The notes: generated by a model not told the origin, from the sequence alone. A stretch of DNA of 64,000 nucleotides from Cohnella fermenti (GCF_004801405.1 NZ_SSOB01000031.1:32049-96048), one strand, 5' to 3'; shown: positions 18,431 to 28,211, counted from the first letter of the stretch. Numbers and translations are program-made.

Positions 18431-18457
18431 TACATCCAGTTTGCTTCCGTTTATAAT
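18429..18457 (+). promoter_or_regulatory. Promoter of the mannoside permease operon
   Basis: TTTACA at 18429-18434 and TATAAT at 18452-18457 are separated by 17 bases, 50 bases before the permease start. Confidence 0.7.
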
Positions 18458-18506
18458 GAAAATTGTCCGATATGATCAATTGTTATAGAGAATGGAGAGA
18501 TGCGCA

Positions 18507-19487
18507 ATGCAGCGGATTACCGCTGAAGGAGTGGCGGACGATAGATCGGGAGGATCGTGGAAGCGCTTTATCAAGAGGCATAGAGACGCCCTGCTGGCTG
18601 CGGTCATTCTGACGCCGCTAATCGGATTCTGGCTGGTCGTCAACGGATTCCCGACAATGTTCGGCTTCGTGCTGGGCTTCTTCGATTGGGTTGGATTGAC
18701 GGATCGACCGTCCTTCGCCGGATTGGACAACTTTATCGCCTTTTTCCAGGATCCGCTGTACACGGGGGCGCTGTGGCGCTCCATATGGATCGGCGCGCTT
18801 GTCACCGTCGTTACGCAAGCGGCGGGCTTCGGTGCGGCGCTCCTGATGAATATGCCGCTATTCGGCAAAGGCATCTATCGCACGATCTGGTACATTCCGG
18901 CGGTGACGTCCACCGTGGCGACCACCCAGATTTTTAACCTGCTGCTTAGTCCGAGCAATGGCATTATTAACAACATTCTGATTTCGCTTGGCAAGGAACC
19001 GATCGTCTGGCAATATTCGGTCGGCTGGAGCATCTTCTGGATTGTCGTGTATTCGGTCTGGAAGGGAGTCGGAGCGGCATCGCTCCTCTGGTTGGCGGGA
19101 TTGCAGTCGGTCGATCCGACGTTGTATGAGGCGGCAGAGGTCGATGGGGCCGGCAGGATGGCCCGATTGAGGCACGTGACGATACCGGGCCTCAAGCCGA
19201 TTGCGACGTTTATCTTCATTACAAGCCTCGTCGCGGCCATTCAGATTTATGAACAGGTTCTGTTTATTACCGACGGCGGACCGTACAGCCAGACGGAGGT
19301 TCTCGTGCTTCGGATTTATCGGGACGGGTTCTGGGACTTCAATCTGGGCATGGCTGGAGCCTCCTCGCTGATTATGGCCATTCTGGCCATGTCAATTACA
19401 ATGATCTATTACCGGTGGTCGTCCAACTCCGACCGCCGCACCACGATTCCAATCAGAGGAGGGGGAGCAAGCCGTGAGCGCAAGTGA
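18507..19487 (+). CDS. Carbohydrate ABC transporter permease (MalF/UgpA type)
   Basis: Integral membrane subunit of a sugar importer, 326 residues, with about six helices. The ATPase-contacting EAA loop reads EAAEVDGAGRMARLRHVTIP near residue 205. GGAGAG at 18494-18499 supports the ATG at 18507 over one at 18492. It overlaps the next permease by 14 bases. No ATPase gene is nearby; importers of this class often share an MsmX-type ATPase encoded elsewhere. The mannosidase downstream suggests a mannose-containing oligosaccharide as substrate. Confidence 0.93.
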   Translation: MQRITAEGVADDRSGGSWKRFIKRHRDALLAAVILTPLIGFWLVVNGFPTMFGFVLGFFDWVGLTDRPSFAGLDNFIAFFQDPLYTGALWRSIWIGALVTVVTQAAGFGAALLMNMPLFGKGIYRTIWYIPAVTSTVATTQIFNLLLSPSNGIINNILISLGKEPIVWQYSVGWSIFWIVVYSVWKGVGAASLLWLAGLQSVDPTLYEAAEVDGAGRMARLRHVTIPGLKPIATFIFITSLVAAIQIYEQVLFITDGGPYSQTEVLVLRIYRDGFWDFNLGMAGASSLIMAILAMSITMIYYRWSSNSDRRTTIPIRGGGASRERK

Positions 19488-20397
19488 ATCCCGTTCGACG
19501 CGAACCCGAGGCGGCGCCTCGCGAATTGTCGCCCATGCCGTTCTGCTGGGCTTCGGCGCTGTTCTGCTGTATCCGCTACTATTCATGATTCTGGCCGGAT
19601 TTTTTACCAGAGAGGAATTCAACCGCACGGTGCTGAGCGCGTTCCCGATTCCGGATCGACCGACGCTGGCCAACTACAAATCGCTTGTGACGGGGACGGT
19701 GACAGCCGCGGTCACGAAGTATATGGGGAACACCATTCTGCGTACGGTCTACTCTACCCTGTTTGCGGTGTTGACCTCGTTCCTTGCCGGCTTTGTCTTC
19801 TCCCGGTTGAAGTTCAAGGGCAGAGGGGCGTTGTTTCTCGTTCTGTTGGCGACGCAGACCATTCCTCTGACCATAGCGATTATCCCGACCTATTTGGAAT
19901 TCGCCCGTTTCCCTTGGGCCGGCGGGAATGACATCTTTGTCGGCGGCACGGGAATTCTGAATACGTGGTGGGTCTATCTCATTGGCGGTCCGGCGATGAA
20001 CATCATGGGGATGTTCCTTGTCAAGCAATCGCTTGAGAAGGTCCCAATCGAGCTGGACGAGGCGGCCAAGATGGATGGAGCGGGGACGCTCCGTCTCATG
20101 TTCCAGATACTGTTCCCGCTTCAGCTCCCCGTTGTCGCTTATATTGCCATTACAACGGCGTTGGGAACCTGGAATGACTTCATAACACCATTCTTCTATA
20201 CGAGCAGCGATGACCTCCTGACGCTTCCCGGAGCGATTGCTCGTCTCTCTTCCATCAGTTCGGGAGCCGGAGGTACGATCAATTATCCTCTCATTATTAC
20301 ACTCGGTCTGGGCAATACCATTCCCGCTGTGCTGATTTTCTTTTTCTTCCAGCGATATATTGTTCAAGGACTCGCTAATTCCGGAGTTAAAGGGTAA
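19474..20397 (+). CDS. Carbohydrate ABC transporter permease (MalG/UgpE type)
   Basis: Second membrane subunit, 307 residues, with six predicted helices and an EAA loop reading EAAKMDGAGTLRLMFQILFP near 195. The GTG start at 19474 lies inside the upstream gene, with AGAGGAGGGGGAG before it. The C-terminus FQRYIVQGLANSGVKG is typical of this subunit. Confidence 0.93.
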   Translation: MSASESRSTRTRGGASRIVAHAVLLGFGAVLLYPLLFMILAGFFTREEFNRTVLSAFPIPDRPTLANYKSLVTGTVTAAVTKYMGNTILRTVYSTLFAVLTSFLAGFVFSRLKFKGRGALFLVLLATQTIPLTIAIIPTYLEFARFPWAGGNDIFVGGTGILNTWWVYLIGGPAMNIMGMFLVKQSLEKVPIELDEAAKMDGAGTLRLMFQILFPLQLPVVAYIAITTALGTWNDFITPFFYTSSDDLLTLPGAIARLSSISSGAGGTINYPLIITLGLGNTIPAVLIFFFFQRYIVQGLANSGVKG

Positions 20398-20415
20398 ACA
20401 AAATTTGCATAAAAC

Positions 20416-20435
20416 ATATTGAATATAATAAATAT
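20416..20435. promoter_or_regulatory. AT-rich motif before the binding protein gene
   Basis: ATATTGAATATAATAAATAT matches the reverse complement of 18410-18430 with one mismatch. It lies 54 bases before the binding protein start, which suggests that gene can be read from its own regulated promoter. Confidence 0.5.
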
Positions 20436-20488
20436 GTGTGATATGTTTTAAACGTAAGTCGCTACTTAATTCAAGGAGGGTCTATAGG

Positions 20489-21958
20489 ATGAAAAGCAAA
20501 AAGGGTTGGTTGGCTATCAGTGCGTTGACGATGGCGGTTGGATTATCTGCATGCGGCGGCAACGGGAACAACGGCAACACGGCGAGTCCGAGCGCTTCGG
20601 CATCCGGCAGTGAATCGGCATCCGCATCCGCGTCGTCCAGTGCGGCGCAGCCGGTAGAGATCAAGGTGTTGACGGAGGGGTCCGTGAATGTCGGCACGGG
20701 AGTGCTGAACGACAGTCTGCTCGCTACCAAGAAGAAAGCGCTTGTCGCGGATGAGACGATCAGCCCGAGAGTGCAGGAATCTGACTTCAATTATGTCAAG
20801 GGCCAATCGTATAATTCCAATCTGTACGCTTATTATTATCAGCAGATTATTAAGGACAAGCTGGCGGAGAAGAACATTACGGTCAACATGGAAGATTGGG
20901 GTTGGGGCGAGACTCTCACCCAGAAGGAGACGGCTGGCTTCCTGGCCGGCAATATTCCGGACGTAATTGTCGGCGAGACGCAGATGCCGGGCTTCGCGAT
21001 GCAAGGGCTGTTGGAGCCGTTCCCGGATGATATGGCGGATGAGATTCGCGAGAATATCGCTCCTGCCGCTTGGAAGCCGATGGAGGTCGACGGCAAGATT
21101 TACGGCTTCGCAGCACAACCGGGAGTAAGCAGTCTGTTCTGGAACAAAGGTCTGGTCAAGCAAGCCGGAATCGATCCGGATAAAGCCCCCGAGTCTTGGG
21201 ATGAGCTTCTCTCCAACATCAACAAAGTAACAGAAGCGGGCAATGGCAAGTTCTATGGAGGCGGTGTATACGCCGGTCCGAACGCGGGCGGTTATCTGCG
21301 CTACGGCCCGTTGCTCGTTATCAATAACGGCGGATTCATCGATGCCGATGGCAATCCGGCGTTCAACAGCGACGCCAACGTGAAGACGGTCGAATACCTG
21401 CGCAGCTTGTATGCCAATCACCCGGCAGGATTGATGGTCAACACCGAAGAAGGCCCGTACTTCGATGCCTTCAAGAAGCAACAAACCGCCTATATCATCG
21501 ATGGACCTTGGCGGGCTTCCGAGAGTACGGCACTCGGGATCGACTACGGAATGGCTCCGATTCCGTTGTCCGAGGGCGGTCAGGCCGGCAATATCACGAT
21601 CGGCGCCGCCTTCAATGCAGTGCCGAAGAATGCGAAGAACAAGGAAGCTGCATTCGAGTACATTCGCACGTTGTACAGCGACGAGATTCAGAATCTGGTC
21701 GCGGACGGAGATCTTCGTTCGCCGGTCAAGAAGTCGGTTGCCGAGACGGCGGAATATCAGGCTGCGCATCCGGCCATGTATTTGCACTATCAGGCGATGA
21801 GCGGCAACGTTCAAGGCTTGCCGACCTTCAAGAAGAACGATTCTCAGGTATGGCAGTTGTTCGGAGATGCGGTTACCAAGGCGGTCATGTCGAACAAGGA
21901 CATCAAGGCCACTCTCGACGAGGCGCAGGAGAAGGCGGAGGCTGCAATCGCCAAGTAA
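20489..21958 (+). CDS. Sugar ABC transporter substrate-binding lipoprotein
   Basis: Lipid-anchored receptor of the importer, 489 residues. The signal peptide ends in the lipobox LSAC (C22), followed by a Gly/Asn/Ser/Ala-rich linker. The family 1 solute-binding fold follows, with DVIVGETQMPGFAMQGLLEP, GFAAQPGVSSLFWNKGLVKQ and TAYIIDGPWRA. AAGGAGGG is 8-9 bases before the ATG. The open frame extends upstream but lacks features there. Substrate assignment to a mannoside rests on the mannosidase next door. Confidence 0.93.
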   Translation: MKSKKGWLAISALTMAVGLSACGGNGNNGNTASPSASASGSESASASASSSAAQPVEIKVLTEGSVNVGTGVLNDSLLATKKKALVADETISPRVQESDFNYVKGQSYNSNLYAYYYQQIIKDKLAEKNITVNMEDWGWGETLTQKETAGFLAGNIPDVIVGETQMPGFAMQGLLEPFPDDMADEIRENIAPAAWKPMEVDGKIYGFAAQPGVSSLFWNKGLVKQAGIDPDKAPESWDELLSNINKVTEAGNGKFYGGGVYAGPNAGGYLRYGPLLVINNGGFIDADGNPAFNSDANVKTVEYLRSLYANHPAGLMVNTEEGPYFDAFKKQQTAYIIDGPWRASESTALGIDYGMAPIPLSEGGQAGNITIGAAFNAVPKNAKNKEAAFEYIRTLYSDEIQNLVADGDLRSPVKKSVAETAEYQAAHPAMYLHYQAMSGNVQGLPTFKKNDSQVWQLFGDAVTKAVMSNKDIKATLDEAQEKAEAAIAK

Positions 21959-22018
21959 TGCAGCAATAAAATAAAACATAAGGAAATCGTATCGTAACGC
22001 AATAGAATACGGATCAAC

Positions 22019-22049
22019 GGGCGAGAGTGCGACGATGTCGCGCTCTCCC
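22019..22049 (+). terminator. Hairpin between binding protein and mannosidase
   Basis: GGG/CCC, GAGAG/CTCTC and GCGAC/GTCGC pair around a GAT loop with small bulges. No proper T-tract follows, so it more likely stabilises the 3' end of the binding protein message or attenuates read-through than stops transcription fully. Confidence 0.55.
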
Positions 22050-22083
22050 TTCGTTCCCGTCAAGATCAAAGGGGAGAGCTATC

Positions 22084-25000
22084 ATGCCGCAAGAGACCGT
22101 GCCAGTCATGCTGGAGAGAATCAAACACACGAAGGAACGATTAAACGAACGAATCTATCGCTCTCTCGCTCCGCTTGCAGTGGAAGCATGGGTGACGAGA
22201 GAGCCGGTGTCTTTCGCGGAACGCGAATCGGGCAGTTACCGGGAGCTGACGCCCGGCGATCGCTGGGGTGAGCTGTGGGAATGCGCGTGGTTCCGCTTCA
22301 GAGGCATCGTTCCCATGGAGGCTCAAGGCTGCAAGATTGTGCTCTTGATCGATGTGAACGGCGAGCTCTGTCTTGTCGACGAGACAGGCACCCCGCGGCA
22401 AGGGCTTACGAACGTGAACTCGGAATTCGCGCTGGAGCTGGGGAAGCCTGGCAAGCGGGTCGTAGAGGTGGCTGCTGCCTGTTGCGGCGGCGAAGCAATC
22501 GATCTGTGGGCGGATGCAGGCTGCAACGACCTGTTCGGCCATTACCGCAGCGGCACCTTGAAGGAGGCGGACATCGCGGTGTGCGATGAGGCGATTCGCA
22601 GCCTTTACTATGATTTCGAAGTGTTGCTGGAGCTGGCCGAGCAGGTTCCGGAACGAAGCTCGCGACGGGCGCGGCTGGTGCGCAAGCTGTATGAAGCGAC
22701 TCTGGCGCTGGCCGATCCGACGGCGGAAGCGGCAGGGCGTGCGGCGGCGCTGCTTGCCCCGGAACTGCGCCGGCGGGGCGGGGATGCGGAGCTGCAGGTC
22801 AGCGCGATCGGGCATGCCCATATCGATCTGGCCTGGTTGTGGCCGATTCGCGAGACGATTCGCAAGGGGGCGCGCACCTTCTCGACCGTGCTGCGCAATA
22901 TGGAGAAGTATCCGGAGTATGTATTCGGCGCCAGTCAGCCCCAATTGTATCAGTGGATGAAGGAGCACTATCCCGGCCTGTACGACCGAATCAAGGAACG
23001 CGTAGAGGAAGGGCGCTGGGAGGTTCAAGGGGCCATGTGGGTCGAGCCGGACGTGAATATATCCGGCGGCGAAGCGCTTGTCCGTCAGATCCTGTATGGC
23101 AAGCGCTTCTTCCTTCAGGAGTTCGGCGTGGAGCCGGAGACGCTCTGGCTGCCGGATGTATTCGGTTATACGGGCAGTCTGCCGCAGCTTCTCGTCTCCT
23201 CCGGCGTTCGATACATGATGACGCAGAAGCTGTCGTGGAGCGTGTACAATCAGCATCCGCACCACAGCTTTATCTGGGAAGGAATCGACGGAACCGGCAT
23301 CTTGACGCATCTTCCTCCCGAAGATACGTATAACGGTCCGGCCGCTCCCCGCTCGCTCGCCAAGATAGAGCGGGATTATCTGGACAAGGGCGTATCCGGA
23401 CATGCGCTTATGCTGTTCGGAATCGGCGACGGCGGCGGCGGTCCGGGAGAAGAGCATCTGGAGAGATTGTCCAGGCTAAACAATCTGTCCGGCTTGCCTC
23501 CGGCAAAGCAAGAGACGTCGCTGGCCTTCTTCCGGAAGCTGGAGAAGGAGGCGCCGCTCCTTGAGCGGTATCGCGGTGAGCTGTATCTGGAGAAGCATCA
23601 GGGGACGCTGACGACGCAGGCGCGGAGCAAGCGCTATAATCGGCTGATGGAGCTGGCGCTCCGGGAGACGGAATTCGCGGCGTCGCTGGCGCTTGCGCAT
23701 GGCGGAGGCGGCTATCCGGGCGAGGAACTGGAGCGGATCTGGAAGGAGGTGCTGCTGTATCAGTTCCACGACATTGTTCCCGGTTCCTCTATCGGGCGAG
23801 TCTACGACGAATCGCTTGAGCGGTACGAGGCTCTGTACAAGGAGACGCTCGGGCTGCAGCGAGAGGCGTACGGGAGACTGGCCGCGCTTCTGGGCGCGAA
23901 CGGCGAGCCTGTCCTCTTCAATTCGCTGCCGTGGGAACGGGAGGGATGGATCGAGTCCGGAGGAGAGTGGCTGGCGGTGCGAGCTCCGTCGATGGGAGCC
24001 GTTCGCCTGGCTGACGCTTCTCGCAAGCTGCCGTCCGAGTCCGTGCCGGTCTGCGCCGACGGCGTGCTGGAGAATGATCGGCTTCGAGTCCGGTTCGCGG
24101 CCGACGGCAGCTTGTCATCGGTGTTCGATAAGGCGGCCGGACGCGAATCGCTGGCGGCGGGAGGGCGCGGCAATGCTCTCGCTGTCTTCCATGATTCGGG
24201 AGATGCCTGGGACTTCCCGAGAGATTACCGCCAGATGCCGGCAGGGGAGATCAAGCTGGAGCAGGCGGAGTTCCGCGTAGAAGGTCACCGCGCTGTCTCA
24301 AGACAAGTATACAGGTACAAAGACTCCGAGATCCGTCAAATCGTCAGTCTGGCTGCGGGAGAAGACATGGTCGTCTTCGAGACGGAGGTCGACTGGCGAG
24401 AGTCGGGCAAGATGCTGAGAACGTCCTTCGATACCTCGGTCAGGGCCGATATGGCAAGCTGCGAGATTCAATTCGGCTATCTGCGTCGTCCGACAAGCCG
24501 CAATACGCTGCTCGAGTTCGCCAGGGACGAGGTGTGCGCCCAACGCTACATCGACCTGTCCGAGACGGAATTCGGCGTCGCCCTTCTTAACGATTGCAAG
24601 TACGGACATCGCGCGGAGGGCGGCACGCTCGATCTGAACCTGCTGCGGAGCCCGTCCTATCCCGATCCGAACGCCGATCGGGCAGAACATCGGTTCAAGT
24701 ATGCGTTGATGCCGCACAAGGGCGATCATGTCCGGGCGAATGTCGTTCGCCGCGGCTATGAATTCAATATTCCGCTGGTCGCTCTGCACGATACTCCGGC
24801 TTCCCTGCCTGGCGCAACGAACGCCGCTGGCTCCCGGTCCTGGCTGTCGATCGACAGTCCTTCTCTGATTATCGATTCGGTCAAGAAGGCGGAAGACGGC
24901 GACGAGCTTGTTCTTCGCATCTACGAGAGCGCAGGAAGCCCGGTTGCCCGCGCTCGGCTGAGTATCGGATTTCCGTGCGCGGACGCGTGGGCGTCCACAA

Positions 25001-25101
25001 TCATGGAGGAGCGGGGCGAGGCACTGTCGATAGCGGATGGTTGTGTGGAATTGGAATTCCGTCCTTTTGAAGTGAAGACGATAGCTCTTCGTTGTCGGTG
25101 A
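22084..25101 (+). CDS. Alpha-mannosidase, glycoside hydrolase family 38
   Basis: Hydrolyses terminal alpha-mannosides; 1005 residues with no signal peptide, so it acts on imported oligosaccharide in the cytoplasm. GH38 hallmarks are the metal-binding GHAHIDLAWLWP near residue 240, WVEPDVNISGGEALVRQ near 320, and WLPDVFGYTGSLPQ near 355 with the nucleophile Asp. The middle helical domain (LYQFHDIVPGSSIGRVYDES) and C-terminal beta domains follow. GGGGAGA supports the ATG at 22084. Last gene of the locus. Confidence 0.95.
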   Translation: MPQETVPVMLERIKHTKERLNERIYRSLAPLAVEAWVTREPVSFAERESGSYRELTPGDRWGELWECAWFRFRGIVPMEAQGCKIVLLIDVNGELCLVDETGTPRQGLTNVNSEFALELGKPGKRVVEVAAACCGGEAIDLWADAGCNDLFGHYRSGTLKEADIAVCDEAIRSLYYDFEVLLELAEQVPERSSRRARLVRKLYEATLALADPTAEAAGRAAALLAPELRRRGGDAELQVSAIGHAHIDLAWLWPIRETIRKGARTFSTVLRNMEKYPEYVFGASQPQLYQWMKEHYPGLYDRIKERVEEGRWEVQGAMWVEPDVNISGGEALVRQILYGKRFFLQEFGVEPETLWLPDVFGYTGSLPQLLVSSGVRYMMTQKLSWSVYNQHPHHSFIWEGIDGTGILTHLPPEDTYNGPAAPRSLAKIERDYLDKGVSGHALMLFGIGDGGGGPGEEHLERLSRLNNLSGLPPAKQETSLAFFRKLEKEAPLLERYRGELYLEKHQGTLTTQARSKRYNRLMELALRETEFAASLALAHGGGGYPGEELERIWKEVLLYQFHDIVPGSSIGRVYDESLERYEALYKETLGLQREAYGRLAALLGANGEPVLFNSLPWEREGWIESGGEWLAVRAPSMGAVRLADASRKLPSESVPVCADGVLENDRLRVRFAADGSLSSVFDKAAGRESLAAGGRGNALAVFHDSGDAWDFPRDYRQMPAGEIKLEQAEFRVEGHRAVSRQVYRYKDSEIRQIVSLAAGEDMVVFETEVDWRESGKMLRTSFDTSVRADMASCEIQFGYLRRPTSRNTLLEFARDEVCAQRYIDLSETEFGVALLNDCKYGHRAEGGTLDLNLLRSPSYPDPNADRAEHRFKYALMPHKGDHVRANVVRRGYEFNIPLVALHDTPASLPGATNAAGSRSWLSIDSPSLIIDSVKKAEDGDELVLRIYESAGSPVARARLSIGFPCADAWASTIMEERGEALSIADGCVELEFRPFEVKTIALRCR

Positions 25102-25125
25102 GGATTAGGATGGAGGTCTTGTACG

Positions 25126-25160
25126 GAAGAGGCTGTCTCGATTGGGAGACAGCCTCTCTT
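25126..25160. terminator. Bidirectional terminator between convergent genes
   Basis: A 12-bp stem (25128-25139 with 25146-25157) sits between the mannosidase stop and the stop of the minus-strand GxGYxYP gene. CTCTCTTCG follows on the plus strand. Confidence 0.7.
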
Positions 25161-25182
25161 CGCGTACGGCGTGGTTCTTGCT

Positions 25183-28020
25183 TTAATGAATCGTGACCTT
25201 GTCGACAGTTATGGTCGCCTTGTCCTCGAAGTGCACGCGATACTCGAGCTTGTGTCCGGGAACGCTATTCGTGAAGTCGAGCGTGAAGGTCTGATATTGA
25301 TCGGAAGCGGCGAATTGCTGCCGCAGGATCGAGCTTGTTGCGATGGATGCGCCCGTTGTCGCATCGTAGACATCCAGAATCGCCACGGCGTCGTTGTCGC
25401 CTCCATTGTTGTCCACCTTCAGGCGGAAGTCCGCCTTATGCGTTCCGACGGGCACATTGCCATCGTATGGCCCATACAGCATATGGCCGCTATTGTCCAA
25501 CGATGGGGAAGCTTGCCAGCCGTCTGCGACGGCGCGGCCGACCGCGTGGCCGACAACCGTCCCTTCCGCTTCATACTGGCCGATGCTGCTCGTTATCGTC
25601 ACCTTGTCGATGTTTAACGCCGAGGTGTCGTGATAATAAGCTCTGAACTCCAACTCATGTCCGGCTGTATGATCGAACGCAAGGCTGAAGTTCTGGTACA
25701 GTCCACTCGCCTGGAATTGATTGCGGTACAAGTCGAACGAGGAGAGAACCGTGCCTGTCGTATTGTCGCGAACATCTAGCGTAAGCACCTTGTCATTGTT
25801 GCCCGCCAGGGAGTCGATCTTGATCCGGTACGTCGCCGTCAATCTGCCCTCGGGATAGGAAGTCTCGTAAGGTCCCCACAGCATAAAGCCTGCGTTGTCC
25901 TGGGAGGTATTGGCCGTCCATCCGTTGTCTTCCGAGCGGCCAAGACTATGACTGAACGGGGAGGAAGCATAGCTGGTATTCTCCGCTTCGAGTCGGGCAA
26001 TCAGAGTGTCCGGATTGATCGGCAGGCCGTTATATTCCCGCATGAGCTGGAAGTAAGTATCGGTGCGCACGAACACATAATCGTTATTGCCGGTGAAGTT
26101 GCTCATGGCCTCGACCAGATCCTCGTAGTTGGTCTGCCAGGGGTTCGCCTGAATCGAGATGAATCTTGGCGACTGTCCGTCCCAGCCGGAGCTTGCCTGC
26201 GTAATCTCGTTAATCAAGGAACTCGCGGAATCCCCGTAGGTTGCGTTAAGGTTCTGTGAAGGCATCAAGTTGTTGTAAATAGTAATGCCGCCGCCGCCTT
26301 GCTGAGTCGTCAGCCCGAGCAACGAAGGCGCGTAGTCGGCGAAGCTGTTGCCGACATTGCCGTTGATTCCTCCGTTGATATAATTCCATATCGTCGCGAC
26401 CTTGAGTCCGGCGCGACTCATATAATCGTCGGATTGGGCTACGAATTGGTCAAGATAGGTCTGGTTGCTCCAGAAATTAGGGTACGTGTAGCCGATGCCG
26501 CTTGGGCCTGAGATAAATACGTCATTCTCGGTTGCGGTGTCGTAGTAATAGTTCAGCACTCCCGGCATTGCATCGAGCATCGCGGGCGATATGGTCCAGC
26601 CGAGAGGCACAGTCCCTCTGCTGGCGCTGTCCCAGAGCTTGCGGAAGCGGTGCTCCATGTACTGGAGGTTGTCGCCGTCGCTCATAATGAAGCTGACATA
26701 GATTTTATTCTCGAGAGGAATCTTGTTCGGCGTCGGCTTGACGGACACGGTGCGCGAGGTGCCGCTAAATACGGTCAGATTGCTGGACCAGTCCGAAGCG
26801 ACGGTCGATATCCCGTATTCCGATACGCGTTGCACGCCGGAGGCTTCATCCGCCCACCAGCCCATATAGACGGAGCCTGCAGGCATGTCGGCCAGAAAAT
26901 CGCGAAGCAAATCGTCTTCTTCGGCAATTCTGGGGTCGAGCCAGACGACCGAAGCTTCAATAGCGGAGGCATAGTCCCGGAGATACCCGGCAACGCTCGA
27001 ATTGAGACCGACCAGAACCCGGTGGGTCGTCTGCGACCAATAATGGTCTCTCAGATATTCGTAGACTTGAAGCTTGGTCGTAAAGTCGCCTCGCAGATCT
27101 TCGAGAATCGGCAGATTATAGGGAGCGGAGGTCAGAGTCGCGACAAGATCCGGTGCCGCTACGATGCCGCCCTGCAAGGAGGCGATCGTCGTTGCCAGAT
27201 TCAACGTGTCGGGCACATCGTAGTCGTACACGACGATGCCGCCGATCTCGCTTCGGTACTTGGTCAGAAGCGACCAATTGTTGGAGACATTCGCATAGTC
27301 AAGGTTAAGCGAATCGGCCCAGGCGTATTCTCCTTCCTCTCCGCCAAGCGTATAAATCCGGGGTTGGCTCTTGGCCAATAAACCTTTGAGCGAGGTGAAC
27401 AGATTGGCAGCGTCGGCCAGGCTTCGCGGCGTCGTGCCGACGCTGGACAGGCTGACGAGCGAGGTGCCCAGCCAGCGAACCCTGAATTCCAGCGCATGTC
27501 CGGCTGTGGCGTTATTGTACGTCAGCTCGAAGCGTTGGAAGGAGCCGGCGCCATTCCATTCATGGCGGGTGAGCGTCCGTGAGGCAAGAATCTGATTGGC
27601 CGTATAATCGTACACATCGATCGTCGCCACGTTGTCATTGTTGGCCGTATTGTTGTCGACCAACAGATTGTAGAAGGCCGTGTTGACGCCGGTTGGAATA
27701 TCAGTGGCATAGGGACCGTAGGCGATCAGCTTGCCTGCCGTATCGATTGAGGTTTTGGCTGTCCAGAAATCTTGATGGTAGCGCGATTCCGCCTGGCCCG
27801 TCTCATGCAGAATTTGGGTTCCCGTCGCGCCATAGGAGTATTCCGTCTTCAGATCGACGGCGTCGAGCGTCGTTGCCGGCGTTGACAGGGTGGGAAGCGC
27901 TTGCGAGGCCGGCCAGGTAACGGCAGCGTAAGAGGAGGAAGCGTCGGCGAACACCAAGCAGAAGCCAAGCAGGATAGAAGCGATAACAATGATACTTTTT
28001 TTTAAAACTCTCTTTTCCAC
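25183..28020 (-). CDS. Secreted GxGYxYP-family protein with three repeated beta-sandwich domains
   Basis: Predicted extracellular protein of 945 residues with a signal peptide ending SSSYAA. The core (about 200-680) carries the family signature GIGYTYP within FISGPSGIGYTYPNFW and SFIMSDGDNLQY; the family is proposed to be glycoside hydrolases. A beta-sandwich domain of about 130 residues occurs three times: once before the core (about 55-190) and twice after it (about 690-945). Each has a GPY motif, a ND.V.TLDVYD-type strand and a GH.LE.R strand. They are probably carbohydrate-binding, as inferred from position. The start is GTG at 28020 with AAGGGAGA upstream. Its promoter has a cre-like site and an AT-rich motif like those of the mannoside operon. 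Confidence 0.85.
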   Translation of the reverse strand: MEKRVLKKSIIVIASILLGFCLVFADASSSYAAVTWPASQALPTLSTPATTLDAVDLKTEYSYGATGTQILHETGQAESRYHQDFWTAKTSIDTAGKLIAYGPYATDIPTGVNTAFYNLLVDNNTANNDNVATIDVYDYTANQILASRTLTRHEWNGAGSFQRFELTYNNATAGHALEFRVRWLGTSLVSLSSVGTTPRSLADAANLFTSLKGLLAKSQPRIYTLGGEEGEYAWADSLNLDYANVSNNWSLLTKYRSEIGGIVVYDYDVPDTLNLATTIASLQGGIVAAPDLVATLTSAPYNLPILEDLRGDFTTKLQVYEYLRDHYWSQTTHRVLVGLNSSVAGYLRDYASAIEASVVWLDPRIAEEDDLLRDFLADMPAGSVYMGWWADEASGVQRVSEYGISTVASDWSSNLTVFSGTSRTVSVKPTPNKIPLENKIYVSFIMSDGDNLQYMEHRFRKLWDSASRGTVPLGWTISPAMLDAMPGVLNYYYDTATENDVFISGPSGIGYTYPNFWSNQTYLDQFVAQSDDYMSRAGLKVATIWNYINGGINGNVGNSFADYAPSLLGLTTQQGGGGITIYNNLMPSQNLNATYGDSASSLINEITQASSGWDGQSPRFISIQANPWQTNYEDLVEAMSNFTGNNDYVFVRTDTYFQLMREYNGLPINPDTLIARLEAENTSYASSPFSHSLGRSEDNGWTANTSQDNAGFMLWGPYETSYPEGRLTATYRIKIDSLAGNNDKVLTLDVRDNTTGTVLSSFDLYRNQFQASGLYQNFSLAFDHTAGHELEFRAYYHDTSALNIDKVTITSSIGQYEAEGTVVGHAVGRAVADGWQASPSLDNSGHMLYGPYDGNVPVGTHKADFRLKVDNNGGDNDAVAILDVYDATTGASIATSSILRQQFAASDQYQTFTLDFTNSVPGHKLEYRVHFEDKATITVDKVTIH

Positions 28021-28106
28021 AGGATAATCTCCCTTCGATTCACAGATCTTGGCAGAAGCTAACCGAGCGAATTGCGATGAGTTCCTCCTTCCTAAAGAAA
28101 ACCGGA

Positions 28107-28122
28107 ATGTAAGCGTTTGATT
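28107..28122. promoter_or_regulatory. cre-like CcpA site before the GxGYxYP gene
   Basis: ATGTAAGCGTTTGATT matches the catabolite-response consensus at 14 of 16 positions. It lies just downstream of the -10 box at 28134-28139, where CcpA would block transcription. Confidence 0.5.
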
Positions 28123-28133
28123 ATTACAATGAT

Positions 28134-28162
28134 ATGTTATATATATTTATTATATTAGTCAA
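28134..28162 (-). promoter_or_regulatory. Promoter of the GxGYxYP gene
   Basis: On the minus strand TTGACT (28162-28157), 17 bases, TAACAT (28139-28134). The spacer ATAATAAATAT and flanking CATATTGA resemble the AT-rich motif at 20416. Confidence 0.55.
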
Positions 28163-28211
28163 TATGTCATTTATCGATGGGACGGACGAAAGGGGATAAG
28201 CGCAACAGCGC

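Noticed and set aside
20543..22069. 508-codon minus-strand frame opposite a binding protein gene
   Set aside because: Composition of a shadow frame; the plus strand has a lipobox and a ribosome site.
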